33,810 bases of DNA from contig JBDUCV010000020.1 in assembly GCA_040003255.1 (NCBI GenBank), forward strand, positions 1 through 33,810. Direction: 5' to 3'. This DNA is from JBDUCV01 sp040003255. Its GTDB lineage: Bacteria; Actinomycetota; Actinomycetes; Mycobacteriales; Jatrophihabitantaceae. A program made the translations under genes and the position numbers. Position 1 is the stretch's first letter; each line of letters begins with the position of its first letter. Positions 23,062 to 30,733 of the stretch are shown piece after piece. Under the pieces are notes generated by a model. That model saw only the letters and a list, made by a program, of their open reading frames with translations, searched no databases and was not told the origin of the DNA.

Positions 23062-24588
23062 GTGAACCATCGGCCGACCGGCATATCCGACCTCGTTCGC
23101 CGCAACGCGGCGGCCGATCCGCGGCAGCCAGCCCTGGTCGACGGCAGCAGCGGGCTTACCTATCGCGAGCTGGACGCACACGCCACCCGCGCCGCCTCGG
23201 CCCTTCGGGCAGCCGGCTACCCAAGTGGTGAGCGGATCGCTTTGCAGGTGGGCAACAGCACCGACTTCGTCGTTCTCTACCTCGGCGCCCTGCGCGCCGG
23301 GCTGATCGTCGTCCCGGCCAACCCGGGTCATTCGGTTCCTGAGTTGCGGCACCTGCTATCCGATTCAGGCGCGACGTTGCTCGTCACCGGATCGGTCGCG
23401 GCCATCGAGGCAGCAGCCGAGCTGCCGGTGCGCGAGGTGCTCGTCGCCGCCACGCAGGCACCGGACGGCATGCGGACCGTGGCGGAGCTCATTGCCGGGG
23501 CTACGGACGGACCGGATCCGCACGCCGACCGAACCGGCGACCAGATCGCGGTGCTGCTCTACACCAGTGGCACGACTCGGCGGCCCCGCGGGGCGATGCT
23601 GTCGGCGCGAGCGCTGCTCGCCAACCTCGAGCAGGTCGCCGCCGTCGAGCCGTCGATCATCGGATCCGACGACGTGGTGTTCGTGCCACTGCCGATGTTC
23701 CACGCGTTCGGCCTCAACCTCGGCCTGGGGGCCGTGCTATACGCAGGTGCCACTGTGGTGTTGGCCGACCGGTTCGATGTGGCGCAAACGCTGGCGACCA
23801 TGGCCCGAGAATCGGTGACGATCGTTATCGGCGCGCCCAGCATGTTCGCCGCGTGGGGGAACCGGCCCGGGCTGGCGTCCGCGTTCGCCGGCGTGCGGTT
23901 GGCGGTGTCGGGCTCCGCGCCGCTGCCATCGTCGCTCGTGGCCACCTATGCCAAGGCCGGGATCGCCTTGCATGAGGGCTATGGGCTGACCGAAGCCGCG
24001 CCGGTTGTCACCCTCAATGTGACCCAGCCCAAGGCCGGATCGGTCGGCCGCCCGCTGCCCGGCGTCGAGGTGCTCCTGCTCGACGCCGACGGCGATCCGG
24101 TGGATGACGAGGACAAGGACCCCGGCCAGCTCGTCCTCCGTGGACCGAACCTGTTCTCAGGTTATTGGCCCGACGGTGCCGGCGGTCCGGACGCCGACGG
24201 GTGGTTCGCGACCGGCGATATCGCAGTTGCTGACGAGGACGGTGACCTGTTCCTCGTCGGGCGCAGCACCGATCTGGTGCTGGTCAACGGCTTCAACGTC
24301 TACCCGGCGGAGGTCGAGGCCGTGTTGGCCGCCGAGCCCGGCGTCGCCGAGGTGGCCGCGGTCGGAGTCGACGACGAGCAGACCGGCCAGGCGGTGGTGG
24401 CCTACGTCGTCCCCTCGCCCGGAGCCACGCTCGACCCGGCGGCGATCCTCGCCTCCGCTGCGCGATCCCTCGCGCGATTCAAACTGCCACGCGAGATCGC
24501 GATCGTGCCCGAGCTGCCGCGCACCGTGACCGGCAAGGTCATGAAGTGGCGGCTGCGAGAACCCGGTGGCGCCGGTGCCGGCCGCTGA
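23062..24588 (+). CDS. AMP-binding acyl-CoA synthetase-like protein
   Basis: A 508-residue ANL-family enzyme. The nucleotide-binding loop is YTSGTTRRPRGAML, followed by PLPMFHAFGL, LHEGYGLTEAAPVV, DGWFATGDIA, GRSTDLVLVNGFNVYPAEVE and RTVTGKVMKWRL with the catalytic Lys near the C-terminus. Such enzymes activate carboxylates with ATP and load CoA; a medium- or long-chain fatty acid is most likely. The loop differs from the common GTTGxPKG in having Arg for the second Gly and Arg for Lys. It overlaps the glutaredoxin-like gene by 23 bases. Confidence 0.87.
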   Translation: MNHRPTGISDLVRRNAAADPRQPALVDGSSGLTYRELDAHATRAASALRAAGYPSGERIALQVGNSTDFVVLYLGALRAGLIVVPANPGHSVPELRHLLSDSGATLLVTGSVAAIEAAAELPVREVLVAATQAPDGMRTVAELIAGATDGPDPHADRTGDQIAVLLYTSGTTRRPRGAMLSARALLANLEQVAAVEPSIIGSDDVVFVPLPMFHAFGLNLGLGAVLYAGATVVLADRFDVAQTLATMARESVTIVIGAPSMFAAWGNRPGLASAFAGVRLAVSGSAPLPSSLVATYAKAGIALHEGYGLTEAAPVVTLNVTQPKAGSVGRPLPGVEVLLLDADGDPVDDEDKDPGQLVLRGPNLFSGYWPDGAGGPDADGWFATGDIAVADEDGDLFLVGRSTDLVLVNGFNVYPAEVEAVLAAEPGVAEVAAVGVDDEQTGQAVVAYVVPSPGATLDPAAILASAARSLARFKLPREIAIVPELPRTVTGKVMKWRLREPGGAGAGR

Positions 24589-24823
24589 TCACCAGGTCAC
24601 GCTGATCACCCGCGTCGGCTGCCACCTGTGCGACGACGCGTCGACCGTGCTGCGCCGACTGGCCGGTGAGTTCGGCTTCGGCTACCACGAGGTGGACGTG
24701 GACGCCGACCGCGCGCGGGCCGACGAGTACTCCGATCGGGTGCCGGTGATTCTCATCGACGGGCGGGAACACGGCTATTGGCGCGTCGAAGAGCCGCGAT
24801 TTCGCCGCGCGATCAGCCAATAG
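24566..24823 (+). CDS. Glutaredoxin-like thioredoxin-fold protein
   Basis: An 85-residue thioredoxin-fold protein with the redox pair CHLC near residues 19-22, a EVDVDAD strand and the cis-Pro loop RVPVILIDG, followed by EH-GYWRV. It belongs to the short glutaredoxin/DUF836 type found before hemA in mycobacteria (Rv0508, from memory). GTG 24566 lies inside the upstream gene; GTG 24575 is an alternative. It could reduce disulfides using mycothiol, but that is inference. Confidence 0.82.
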   Translation: MAPVPAADHQVTLITRVGCHLCDDASTVLRRLAGEFGFGYHEVDVDADRARADEYSDRVPVILIDGREHGYWRVEEPRFRRAISQ

Positions 24824-24839
24824 CACAGGTCCGGGCGAT

Positions 24840-24857
24840 TTGGGAAAGTCTTCACAA
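24840..24857 (+). promoter_or_regulatory. Putative Rex operator (ROP)
   Basis: TTGGGAAAGTCTTCACAA is an inverted repeat with arms TTGGGAA and TTCACAA around a 4-base spacer. It matches the Streptomyces Rex consensus (TTGTGAA-N4-TTCACAA) with one mismatch in the left arm. It lies 100 bases before rex, so Rex should repress its own operon when NADH/NAD+ is low. Confidence 0.7.
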
Positions 24858-24957
24858 GCGCGTAGCGTTTTTGCGGTCCAGCCAGCTTGTATCACACCGG
24901 ATTCGGGCGTCGCCTGCCCGCAATGTCGAGGACTGTTCCAGACGGTTCGAGGAGTAG

Positions 24958-25704
24958 ATGAGCGTCGAACGCGCGGTGCGGGATCTGTCGCAGACGCACG
25001 CCCACGATGCCCCGGCTCAGGTTGTATCGACGCGACTGACCGCCCATGGCGAGCACGGCCGGGCCGTTCCGGAAGCAACCGTCGCCCGGCTGGCGACCTA
25101 CTTGCGGGTGCTTGGCTCGTTCGGTGATAAAGCCGCCCCGACGGTGTCGTCGGACGAGTTGGCAACCGCCGCCGGTGTCAACTCGGCGATGTTGCGCAAG
25201 GACCTGTCCTTCCTCGGCTCGTACGGCATCCGTGGCGTTGGCTACGACGTCGCCACGCTGACCGAAGAGATTGCCCGAATTCTTGGCCTTACCGTGCACC
25301 GGTCGGTTGCGCTGATTGGGCTCGGCAACCTCGGCCAGGCATTGGCCGGGTATGACGGGTTCGCGTCGCGCGGGTTCCGCATCGCCGCGCTGATCGACGC
25401 TGACCCGGTGCGCGTCGGTACTCGCATCCGCGGGCTGACGGTGCAGGACGTCGCCCAGCTCGACCACATCGTGGTGCGCGAAAACATCACGATCGCGGTA
25501 CTGGCCACCCCGGCGTCGGCGGCGCAAGAGGTATGCGACCGGCTCGTCTCCGCGGGTGTCACGAGCATCCTGAACTTCGCCCCGATCGTGCTGACCGTCC
25601 CGCCGGACGTTGACGTCCGCAAGGTCGACCTGGCCGCCGAGCTGCAGATCCTGTCCTTCCACGAGAACCGCAAGGCGGCGCTACCGAGCCGGGTGGCGCA
25701 GTGA
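24958..25704 (+). CDS. rex: Redox-sensing transcriptional repressor Rex
   Basis: A 248-residue regulator: an N-terminal winged helix (about 35-105, with VSSDELATAAGVNSAMLRKDLSFLGSYGIRGVGY) and a Rossmann domain with GLGNLGQAL, which binds NADH or NAD+. A domain-swapped C-terminal helix follows. ATG 24958 has a GAGGAG site. The first ~35 residues are a variable extension. The stop overlaps the hemA GTG (GTGA), so it is the first gene of rex-hemA-hemC-hemD, as in Streptomyces coelicolor. The operator at 24840 points to autoregulation. Confidence 0.96.
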   Translation: MSVERAVRDLSQTHAHDAPAQVVSTRLTAHGEHGRAVPEATVARLATYLRVLGSFGDKAAPTVSSDELATAAGVNSAMLRKDLSFLGSYGIRGVGYDVATLTEEIARILGLTVHRSVALIGLGNLGQALAGYDGFASRGFRIAALIDADPVRVGTRIRGLTVQDVAQLDHIVVRENITIAVLATPASAAQEVCDRLVSAGVTSILNFAPIVLTVPPDVDVRKVDLAAELQILSFHENRKAALPSRVAQ

Positions 25705-27005
25705 GCATCATCGTCGTGGGGTTGTCGCATCAGACGGCCCCGGTTGCGTTGCTCGAACGCGCCAGCATGTCGCCAGACGACTTGCCAAAGGTGCTGCACG
25801 AGCTGCAGTCGGTCGAGGCGATCAGCGAGGTGCTGGTGCTCTCGACGTGCAACCGGATCGAGGTATACGCCGACGCGGCCCGATTCCATCCGGCGGTCGC
25901 CGAGATCAGCACGGTGCTCGCGCGACAGACGGGCCTGCCGGTGGCCGAATTGGGCGAGCACCTCTACGTTCACTTCGCCGAGGCCGCGATCGAGCACATT
26001 CTGTCGGTCGCCTGTGGGCTCGACTCGATGGTGGTCGGTGAATCACAGATCCTCGGCCAACTGCGCTCGGCGTACGCGGCCGCCACCGAAACGCAAGCGG
26101 TCGGCACCGTGCTTCATGGTCTCGCGCAGACCGGGCTGCGGGTCGGCAAACGGGTTCACGCCGAAACCGGTATCGACCGGGCTGGCGCATCGGTGGTCTC
26201 GGTGGCACTCGACCGCGCCGCCCAGATCCTCGGCCCGCTGCCCGGCATCCGCGCGGTGATCGTCGGGGCCGGGTCGATGGGCGCGCTGAGCGGGGCCACA
26301 TTGCGGCGACGCGGCGTCAACGATGTCGTGGTCGCCAACCGAACCCTGGAACGGGGGCACCGGCTCGCCATCTCGCTCGGCGGACGTTCGGTGCCGTTGA
26401 GCGAGGTAACGGTCGAGATCGCCGCCGCCGACCTACTGATCAGTTCAACCGGGTCGACCGGGCTGGTACTCGAGCTCGGCGACATCGCAGAGCGCGGCGG
26501 TCGACCGCTGGTGATCCTCGACCTAGCGCTGCCTCGAGACGTCGACCCCGCGGTGGCCACGCTGCCGGATGTGCATTATGTCGACCTCGGTTCGCTGCGT
26601 GCCGCCGACGTCGCGGTCAGTGCGGACGAGATCGCCAAGGCCAACGCGATCGTGGCCGATGAACTGCGCGCCTACCTCGCCGCCCAGCAGCGCCTGGCGG
26701 TTGCCCCGATGGTGACCGCCCTGCACTCCCGCGCAAACCAGGTGGTCGATGCCGAGCTTGCCCGGCTCGACGGCCGCCTGCCGGCGCTCGACGCCACCAG
26801 CCGCGCTGAGGTCGGTGACGCGGTCCGCCGCGCCGTCGAGAAGCTGCTTCATGCGCCGACCGTGCGGGTCAAGGAGCTGGCCAACACCCCGAACGGTGAC
26901 CAGTACACGCAAGCGCTGCGTGAGCTTTTCGACCTCGATCCTGCGACGGCCGAGTCGGTGGCCGAGCTACGCGCTGCCCGCCAGAGCGGCGGGGATGTCC
27001 GATGA
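25701..27005 (+). CDS. hemA: Glutamyl-tRNA reductase
   Basis: A 434-residue enzyme that reduces glutamyl-tRNA(Glu) with NADPH to glutamate-1-semialdehyde, the first step of C5 tetrapyrrole synthesis. The catalytic Cys50 is in VLSTCNRIEVY, followed by GESQILGQLR, the NADPH loop GAGSMGALSGATLRRRG and the dimerisation helices at the C-terminus. It overlaps rex at the start and hemC at the stop (ATGA). Confidence 0.97.
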   Translation: MSIIVVGLSHQTAPVALLERASMSPDDLPKVLHELQSVEAISEVLVLSTCNRIEVYADAARFHPAVAEISTVLARQTGLPVAELGEHLYVHFAEAAIEHILSVACGLDSMVVGESQILGQLRSAYAAATETQAVGTVLHGLAQTGLRVGKRVHAETGIDRAGASVVSVALDRAAQILGPLPGIRAVIVGAGSMGALSGATLRRRGVNDVVVANRTLERGHRLAISLGGRSVPLSEVTVEIAAADLLISSTGSTGLVLELGDIAERGGRPLVILDLALPRDVDPAVATLPDVHYVDLGSLRAADVAVSADEIAKANAIVADELRAYLAAQQRLAVAPMVTALHSRANQVVDAELARLDGRLPALDATSRAEVGDAVRRAVEKLLHAPTVRVKELANTPNGDQYTQALRELFDLDPATAESVAELRAARQSGGDVR

Positions 27006-27934
27006 CCGTGGTCAGCCGCACGCTGCGGATCGGAACCCGACGCAGTCCGCTCGCCCGCATTCAGACCGACCAAGTCGCCGCCGCGCTTGGTACGCCGGTC
27101 GAGGTCGTCCCGATCGTCACCGCGGGCGACCGTTCGGCGGCTGCGCTGCACCAGATCGGCGGCACCGGAGTCTTCGTGTCGGCGTTGCGCGATGCGCTGG
27201 TGCGCGGCGACGTCGACGTCGCCGTGCACTCCTACAAGGACCTGCCGACCGCGCCCGCCGAGGGCATCGTGGTCGCCGCCGTTCCGCTGCGCGCCGACCC
27301 GCGTGACGCGCTGGTGGCCCGCGATGGGCTGACCCTGGGCGAGCTGCCCGTTGGTTCACGCGTCGGCACTGGCTCTCCACGCCGTGCCGCCCAGTTGCGG
27401 GCACTCGGCCTGGGTGTCGAGGTCGTGCCATTGCGCGGCAACGTCGACACTCGGCTCACCCAGGTCACCGATGGGCATCTCGATGCCGTCGTCCTGGCGC
27501 TGGCCGGGTTGCGCCGGCTCGGCCGCGACGACGTGGTGACCGAGGTGCTCGACCCGATCCAGCTACTGCCCGCCCCTGCGCAAGGCGCGCTGGCGATCGA
27601 ATGCCGGTCGGGCGACGACGCCACGCTCACGGCGATCGCCGCGCTCGACGATCCCGACTCCCGGGCGTGCGTCGCGGCCGAAAGGGCCGTGCTGACCGCG
27701 CTCGGCGCAGGCTGTTCTGCCCCGATCGGGGCCCTAGCCATCGTCGCCGACGGTGACCTCCCCGGCGACTTGCCGGAACTGTTCCTCCGTGCATCGGTGA
27801 CCGCGGCCGACGGCAGTGCTGCCGTTCGGCTCTCGGCCACCGGTCCGGTAACCGATGCCGACGGGATCGGGCGGCGGCTGGCCGCCGAACTGATCTTCGC
27901 CGGCGCAGAGATGATGATGGGAACCACAACATGA
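27002..27934 (+). CDS. hemC: Porphobilinogen deaminase (hydroxymethylbilane synthase)
   Basis: A 310-residue enzyme that joins four porphobilinogen units into hydroxymethylbilane. IGTRRSPLARIQ at 10-21, AVHSYKDLP at 74-82, GTGSPRRAAQ at 122-131 and LRGNVDTRL at 144-152 are present, and Cys238 in GAGCSAPIGA holds the dipyrromethane cofactor. It overlaps hemA and hemD by 4 bases each. Confidence 0.97.
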   Translation: MTVVSRTLRIGTRRSPLARIQTDQVAAALGTPVEVVPIVTAGDRSAAALHQIGGTGVFVSALRDALVRGDVDVAVHSYKDLPTAPAEGIVVAAVPLRADPRDALVARDGLTLGELPVGSRVGTGSPRRAAQLRALGLGVEVVPLRGNVDTRLTQVTDGHLDAVVLALAGLRRLGRDDVVTEVLDPIQLLPAPAQGALAIECRSGDDATLTAIAALDDPDSRACVAAERAVLTALGAGCSAPIGALAIVADGDLPGDLPELFLRASVTAADGSAAVRLSATGPVTDADGIGRRLAAELIFAGAEMMMGTTT

Positions 27935-29478
27935 CCCGAGTTCGCAAGACCGTTGGCCGCGTCACCTTCGTAGGGGCTGGCCCAGGCGACCCCGGGCTGC
28001 TGGCCGTCCACGCGACGCTGGCGTTGAGCCGGGCGGACGTCGTGTTCGCCGACCCCACCGTGCCGGCCGAGGTGACCGGTCTGGCACGGGTCGCCGCGCG
28101 CGCCGTCGACCCGACACCGGCCGAGTCGGCCAAGGCGCTGCTCGCCGAGGCTCGCGGCGGCGCCCACGTCGTCCGGCTGGTCGCAGGTGATGTCTTCACC
28201 GACGATCGCGCCGTCAAAGAGGCGCTCGTCGTTGCCCGCACCGTCGTGCCGTTCGAAGTCATCCCGGGGATTTCGACCGGTGTCGGCACGGCTACCTACG
28301 CGGGTGTGCCTACCGGTTCGGTGCGCACCCAGGCCGACATCGCCTCGGTCTACGGCTACGACTTCGACGCGCTCGCCCGCAGTGCGGGCACCCTGGTATT
28401 GACCGTACCCGCCGAGCAGGTGTCGGTCGTCGGCGAGCAGCTGGTGTCCTGCGGACTCAAGCCCGATACGCCAGTGACGGTTAGCAGCGCCGGCACACGC
28501 AGCGAGCAGCACACCGTAGCCGGCGTGCTCGGCGAGCTCGAGCTCACCGCCGCCGGTCTGCGCGGCACGCTGGTAATCACCGTCGGAAAGGCCGCCACCC
28601 AGCGCGACCGCCTCACGTGGTGGGAATCCCGCCCGCTCTACGGCTGGCGGGTGCTCGTGCCGCGCACCAAGGAGCAGGCCGGCGCGATGACCGAGCGGTT
28701 GCGCCAGTACGGCGCGGTGCCGGTGGAGGTGCCGACCATCGCCGTCGAGCCGCCTCGCACGCCGACCCAAATGGAGCGGGCGATCAAGGGCCTGGTCACC
28801 GGCAGATACGAGTGGATCGTGTTTACCTCGACCAACGCTGTACGGGCCGTGCGCGAAAAGTTCGAAGAGTTCGGCCTGGACGCCCGGGCATTCGCCGGCG
28901 TCAAGATCGCATGCGTGGGTGAGGCCACCGCCGACGCGGTGCGCGCGTTCGGGATCAGCCCGGAGCTGGTGCCGTCCGGTGAGCAGTCCTCCGAGGGCCT
29001 GCTGGCCGACTTCCCGCCCTACGACGACGTACTCGACCCGATCGACCGGGTACTGCTGCCGCGCGCCGACATCGCCACCGAGACGCTGTCGGCTGGCCTG
29101 CGCACTCGCGGCTGGGAGATCGACGATGTGACGGCGTACCGGACGGTACGGGCCGCCCCGCCTGCGGCGGAGATCCGTGATGCGATCAAGTCCGGCGGCT
29201 TCCAGGCGGTGTGCTTCACCTCGTCGTCCACCGTTCGCAACCTGGTGGGCATCGCCGGCAAACCACACGCCAAGACGGTGGTCGCAGTGATCGGTCCACA
29301 GACGGCGGCCACGGCCCGGGAGTACGGCCTGCGGGTAGACGTCGAGCCCGAGTCGGCCACCATCCCGACCTTGGTCGATGCCCTCGCCGAATACGCCATC
29401 GCGCGTGCGGCCGGCGGCACCGTCGCCGCACCGGCTAAGAAGCCCGCCGCCAGGTCAGCCCGGCGCGTCTCGCGCTGA
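27931..29478 (+). CDS. hemD: Bifunctional uroporphyrinogen-III C-methyltransferase/uroporphyrinogen-III synthase
   Basis: A 515-residue fusion. Residues 10-245 resemble the SUMT/CobA methyltransferase, with FVGAGPGDPGLL near 14-25, LVAGDVF and GISTGVGTATYAGVP. Residues 255-490 are a HemD domain (GWRVLVPRTKEQA, EWIVFTSTNAVRAVREKF, AVCFTSSSTVRNLVG). HemD closes hydroxymethylbilane to uroporphyrinogen III; SUMT diverts it to precorrin-2. The C-terminal 20 residues are basic and Ala-rich. This is the common actinobacterial form of hemD. Confidence 0.93.
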   Translation: MTRVRKTVGRVTFVGAGPGDPGLLAVHATLALSRADVVFADPTVPAEVTGLARVAARAVDPTPAESAKALLAEARGGAHVVRLVAGDVFTDDRAVKEALVVARTVVPFEVIPGISTGVGTATYAGVPTGSVRTQADIASVYGYDFDALARSAGTLVLTVPAEQVSVVGEQLVSCGLKPDTPVTVSSAGTRSEQHTVAGVLGELELTAAGLRGTLVITVGKAATQRDRLTWWESRPLYGWRVLVPRTKEQAGAMTERLRQYGAVPVEVPTIAVEPPRTPTQMERAIKGLVTGRYEWIVFTSTNAVRAVREKFEEFGLDARAFAGVKIACVGEATADAVRAFGISPELVPSGEQSSEGLLADFPPYDDVLDPIDRVLLPRADIATETLSAGLRTRGWEIDDVTAYRTVRAAPPAAEIRDAIKSGGFQAVCFTSSSTVRNLVGIAGKPHAKTVVAVIGPQTAATAREYGLRVDVEPESATIPTLVDALAEYAIARAAGGTVAAPAKKPAARSARRVSR

Positions 29479-29499
29479 TCGATCTCAATTTTGGTCGAT

Positions 29500-29520
29500 C
29501 CTGCACCGCCGGGGTGCAGG
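29500..29520 (+). terminator. Hairpin between hemD and hemB
   Basis: CCTGCACC (29500-29507) pairs perfectly with GGTGCAGG (29513-29520) around a 5-base loop. No T tract follows. It could be a weak terminator or a processing site separating rex-hemACD from hemB, which is 116 bases away. Confidence 0.45.
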
Positions 29521-29593
29521 ACTGGCCAAAAGTCGGATTGGCGGGGAACGGCGGGAGACGTTGGGGAGGTCCGGACCGCGTAGCGTGCCGGTC

Positions 29594-30586
29594 GTGAGCC
29601 TCCCGAATCTGCCGGGCTTTCCCGCATCGCGTCCCCGTCGGCTGCGGGCAACCGCGGCTCTGCGGCGGCTGAGCACCGACGTGAACGTGCGGCCGGCCGA
29701 CCTGATCCTGCCGATGTTCATCCGCGAGTCGATCACCGAACCGGCGGCGATCAGCTCGATGCCCGGCGTCGTCCAGCACAGCCAAGATTCGCTGGCCAAA
29801 GCGGCGGTCGAAGCTGTCCAGGCCGGTGTCGGCGGGCTGATGCTGTTCGGCATCCCGGCGGACAAGGACGCGCGGGGCTCCGGCGCGGACGACCCGGACG
29901 GGGTGCTCAACCTCGCCCTGAGCCGGCTGCGCAGCGAACTCGGCGACAGCACCGTGCTGATGGCCGACCTGTGCCTGGACGAGTTCACCGATCACGGTCA
30001 CTGCGGGGTGCTCGACGAACGCGGCCGCGTCGACAACGACGCCACCCTGCTTCGCTACGCGTCGATGGGCGTGGCCCAAGCCGAGGCAGGCGCCCACGTG
30101 GTCGGTACGAGCGGCATGATGGATGGTCAGGTCGGCGCCGTTCGTGCCGGGCTGGACCGGGGCGGCCACGCGGGCACCGCGATCTTGGCGTATTCCGCGA
30201 AGTACGCCTCCGGCTTCTACGGCCCGTTCCGTGAGGCCGTCGACTCGTCGCTCACGGGCGACCGGATGGCCTACCAGCAGGACCACGCCCGCACCGCCCG
30301 CGAGGCACTCGCTGAGACCGCCCTTGACGTGGCCGAGGGTGCGGACGTGGTGATGGTCAAGCCCGCGCTGCCCTACCTCGACATCCTGCGCGCGGTGGCC
30401 GATGCCAGTCCCGTGCCGGTCGCCGCCTACCAAGTCAGTGGCGAGTATGCGATGGTCGAGGCAGCCGCCGAACGGGGTTGGCTCAACCGCGACCGGATCA
30501 TGCTCGAGACGTTGACTGCGATCCGCCGGGCCGGCGCGTCGATGATCCTCACCTACTGGGCCGTCGACGCAGCTGCGCTGCTTTGA
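29594..30586 (+). CDS. hemB: Delta-aminolevulinic acid dehydratase (porphobilinogen synthase)
   Basis: A 330-residue enzyme that condenses two ALA molecules to porphobilinogen. The metal region reads LCLDEFTDHGHCG, that is Cys-x-Asp...Cys, one ligand short of the three-Cys zinc type; I recall similar forms in other actinobacteria. Schiff-base Lys residues lie in AYSAKYASGFYG and MVKPALPYLD. GTG 29594 is chosen; GTG 29585 is an alternative, and neither has a close ribosome binding site, so the message may be leaderless or coupled. Confidence 0.95.
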   Translation: MSLPNLPGFPASRPRRLRATAALRRLSTDVNVRPADLILPMFIRESITEPAAISSMPGVVQHSQDSLAKAAVEAVQAGVGGLMLFGIPADKDARGSGADDPDGVLNLALSRLRSELGDSTVLMADLCLDEFTDHGHCGVLDERGRVDNDATLLRYASMGVAQAEAGAHVVGTSGMMDGQVGAVRAGLDRGGHAGTAILAYSAKYASGFYGPFREAVDSSLTGDRMAYQQDHARTAREALAETALDVAEGADVVMVKPALPYLDILRAVADASPVPVAAYQVSGEYAMVEAAAERGWLNRDRIMLETLTAIRRAGASMILTYWAVDAAALL

Positions 30587-30733
30587 ACCGCCCGACGCAG
30601 CCGTGCGGAACGCAGGCACCGACGAGAAACTGATGGGTTCGGTTGTCCATCATTGTTCAGGCTCTGTCCCTTGTGGACCGGGCCTCGGTGGGCCAGGGTC
30701 GGCACGGTGCGCAAGTCGACCTTTGGAGGCTCA

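Noticed and set aside
22165..23352. 395-residue minus-strand frame overlapping the sigma factor in another phase
   Set aside because: The BldN-like frame holds clear sigma regions 2 and 4; this one is Arg-rich noise.
27232..29268. 678-residue open frame on the minus strand opposite hemC-hemD
   Set aside because: It is a mirror of strongly recognised genes, has Arg/Gly/His-rich composition without motifs, and arises from high GC.
29435..30619. 394-residue minus-strand frame opposite hemB
   Set aside because: Shadow of hemB; no recognisable domain.
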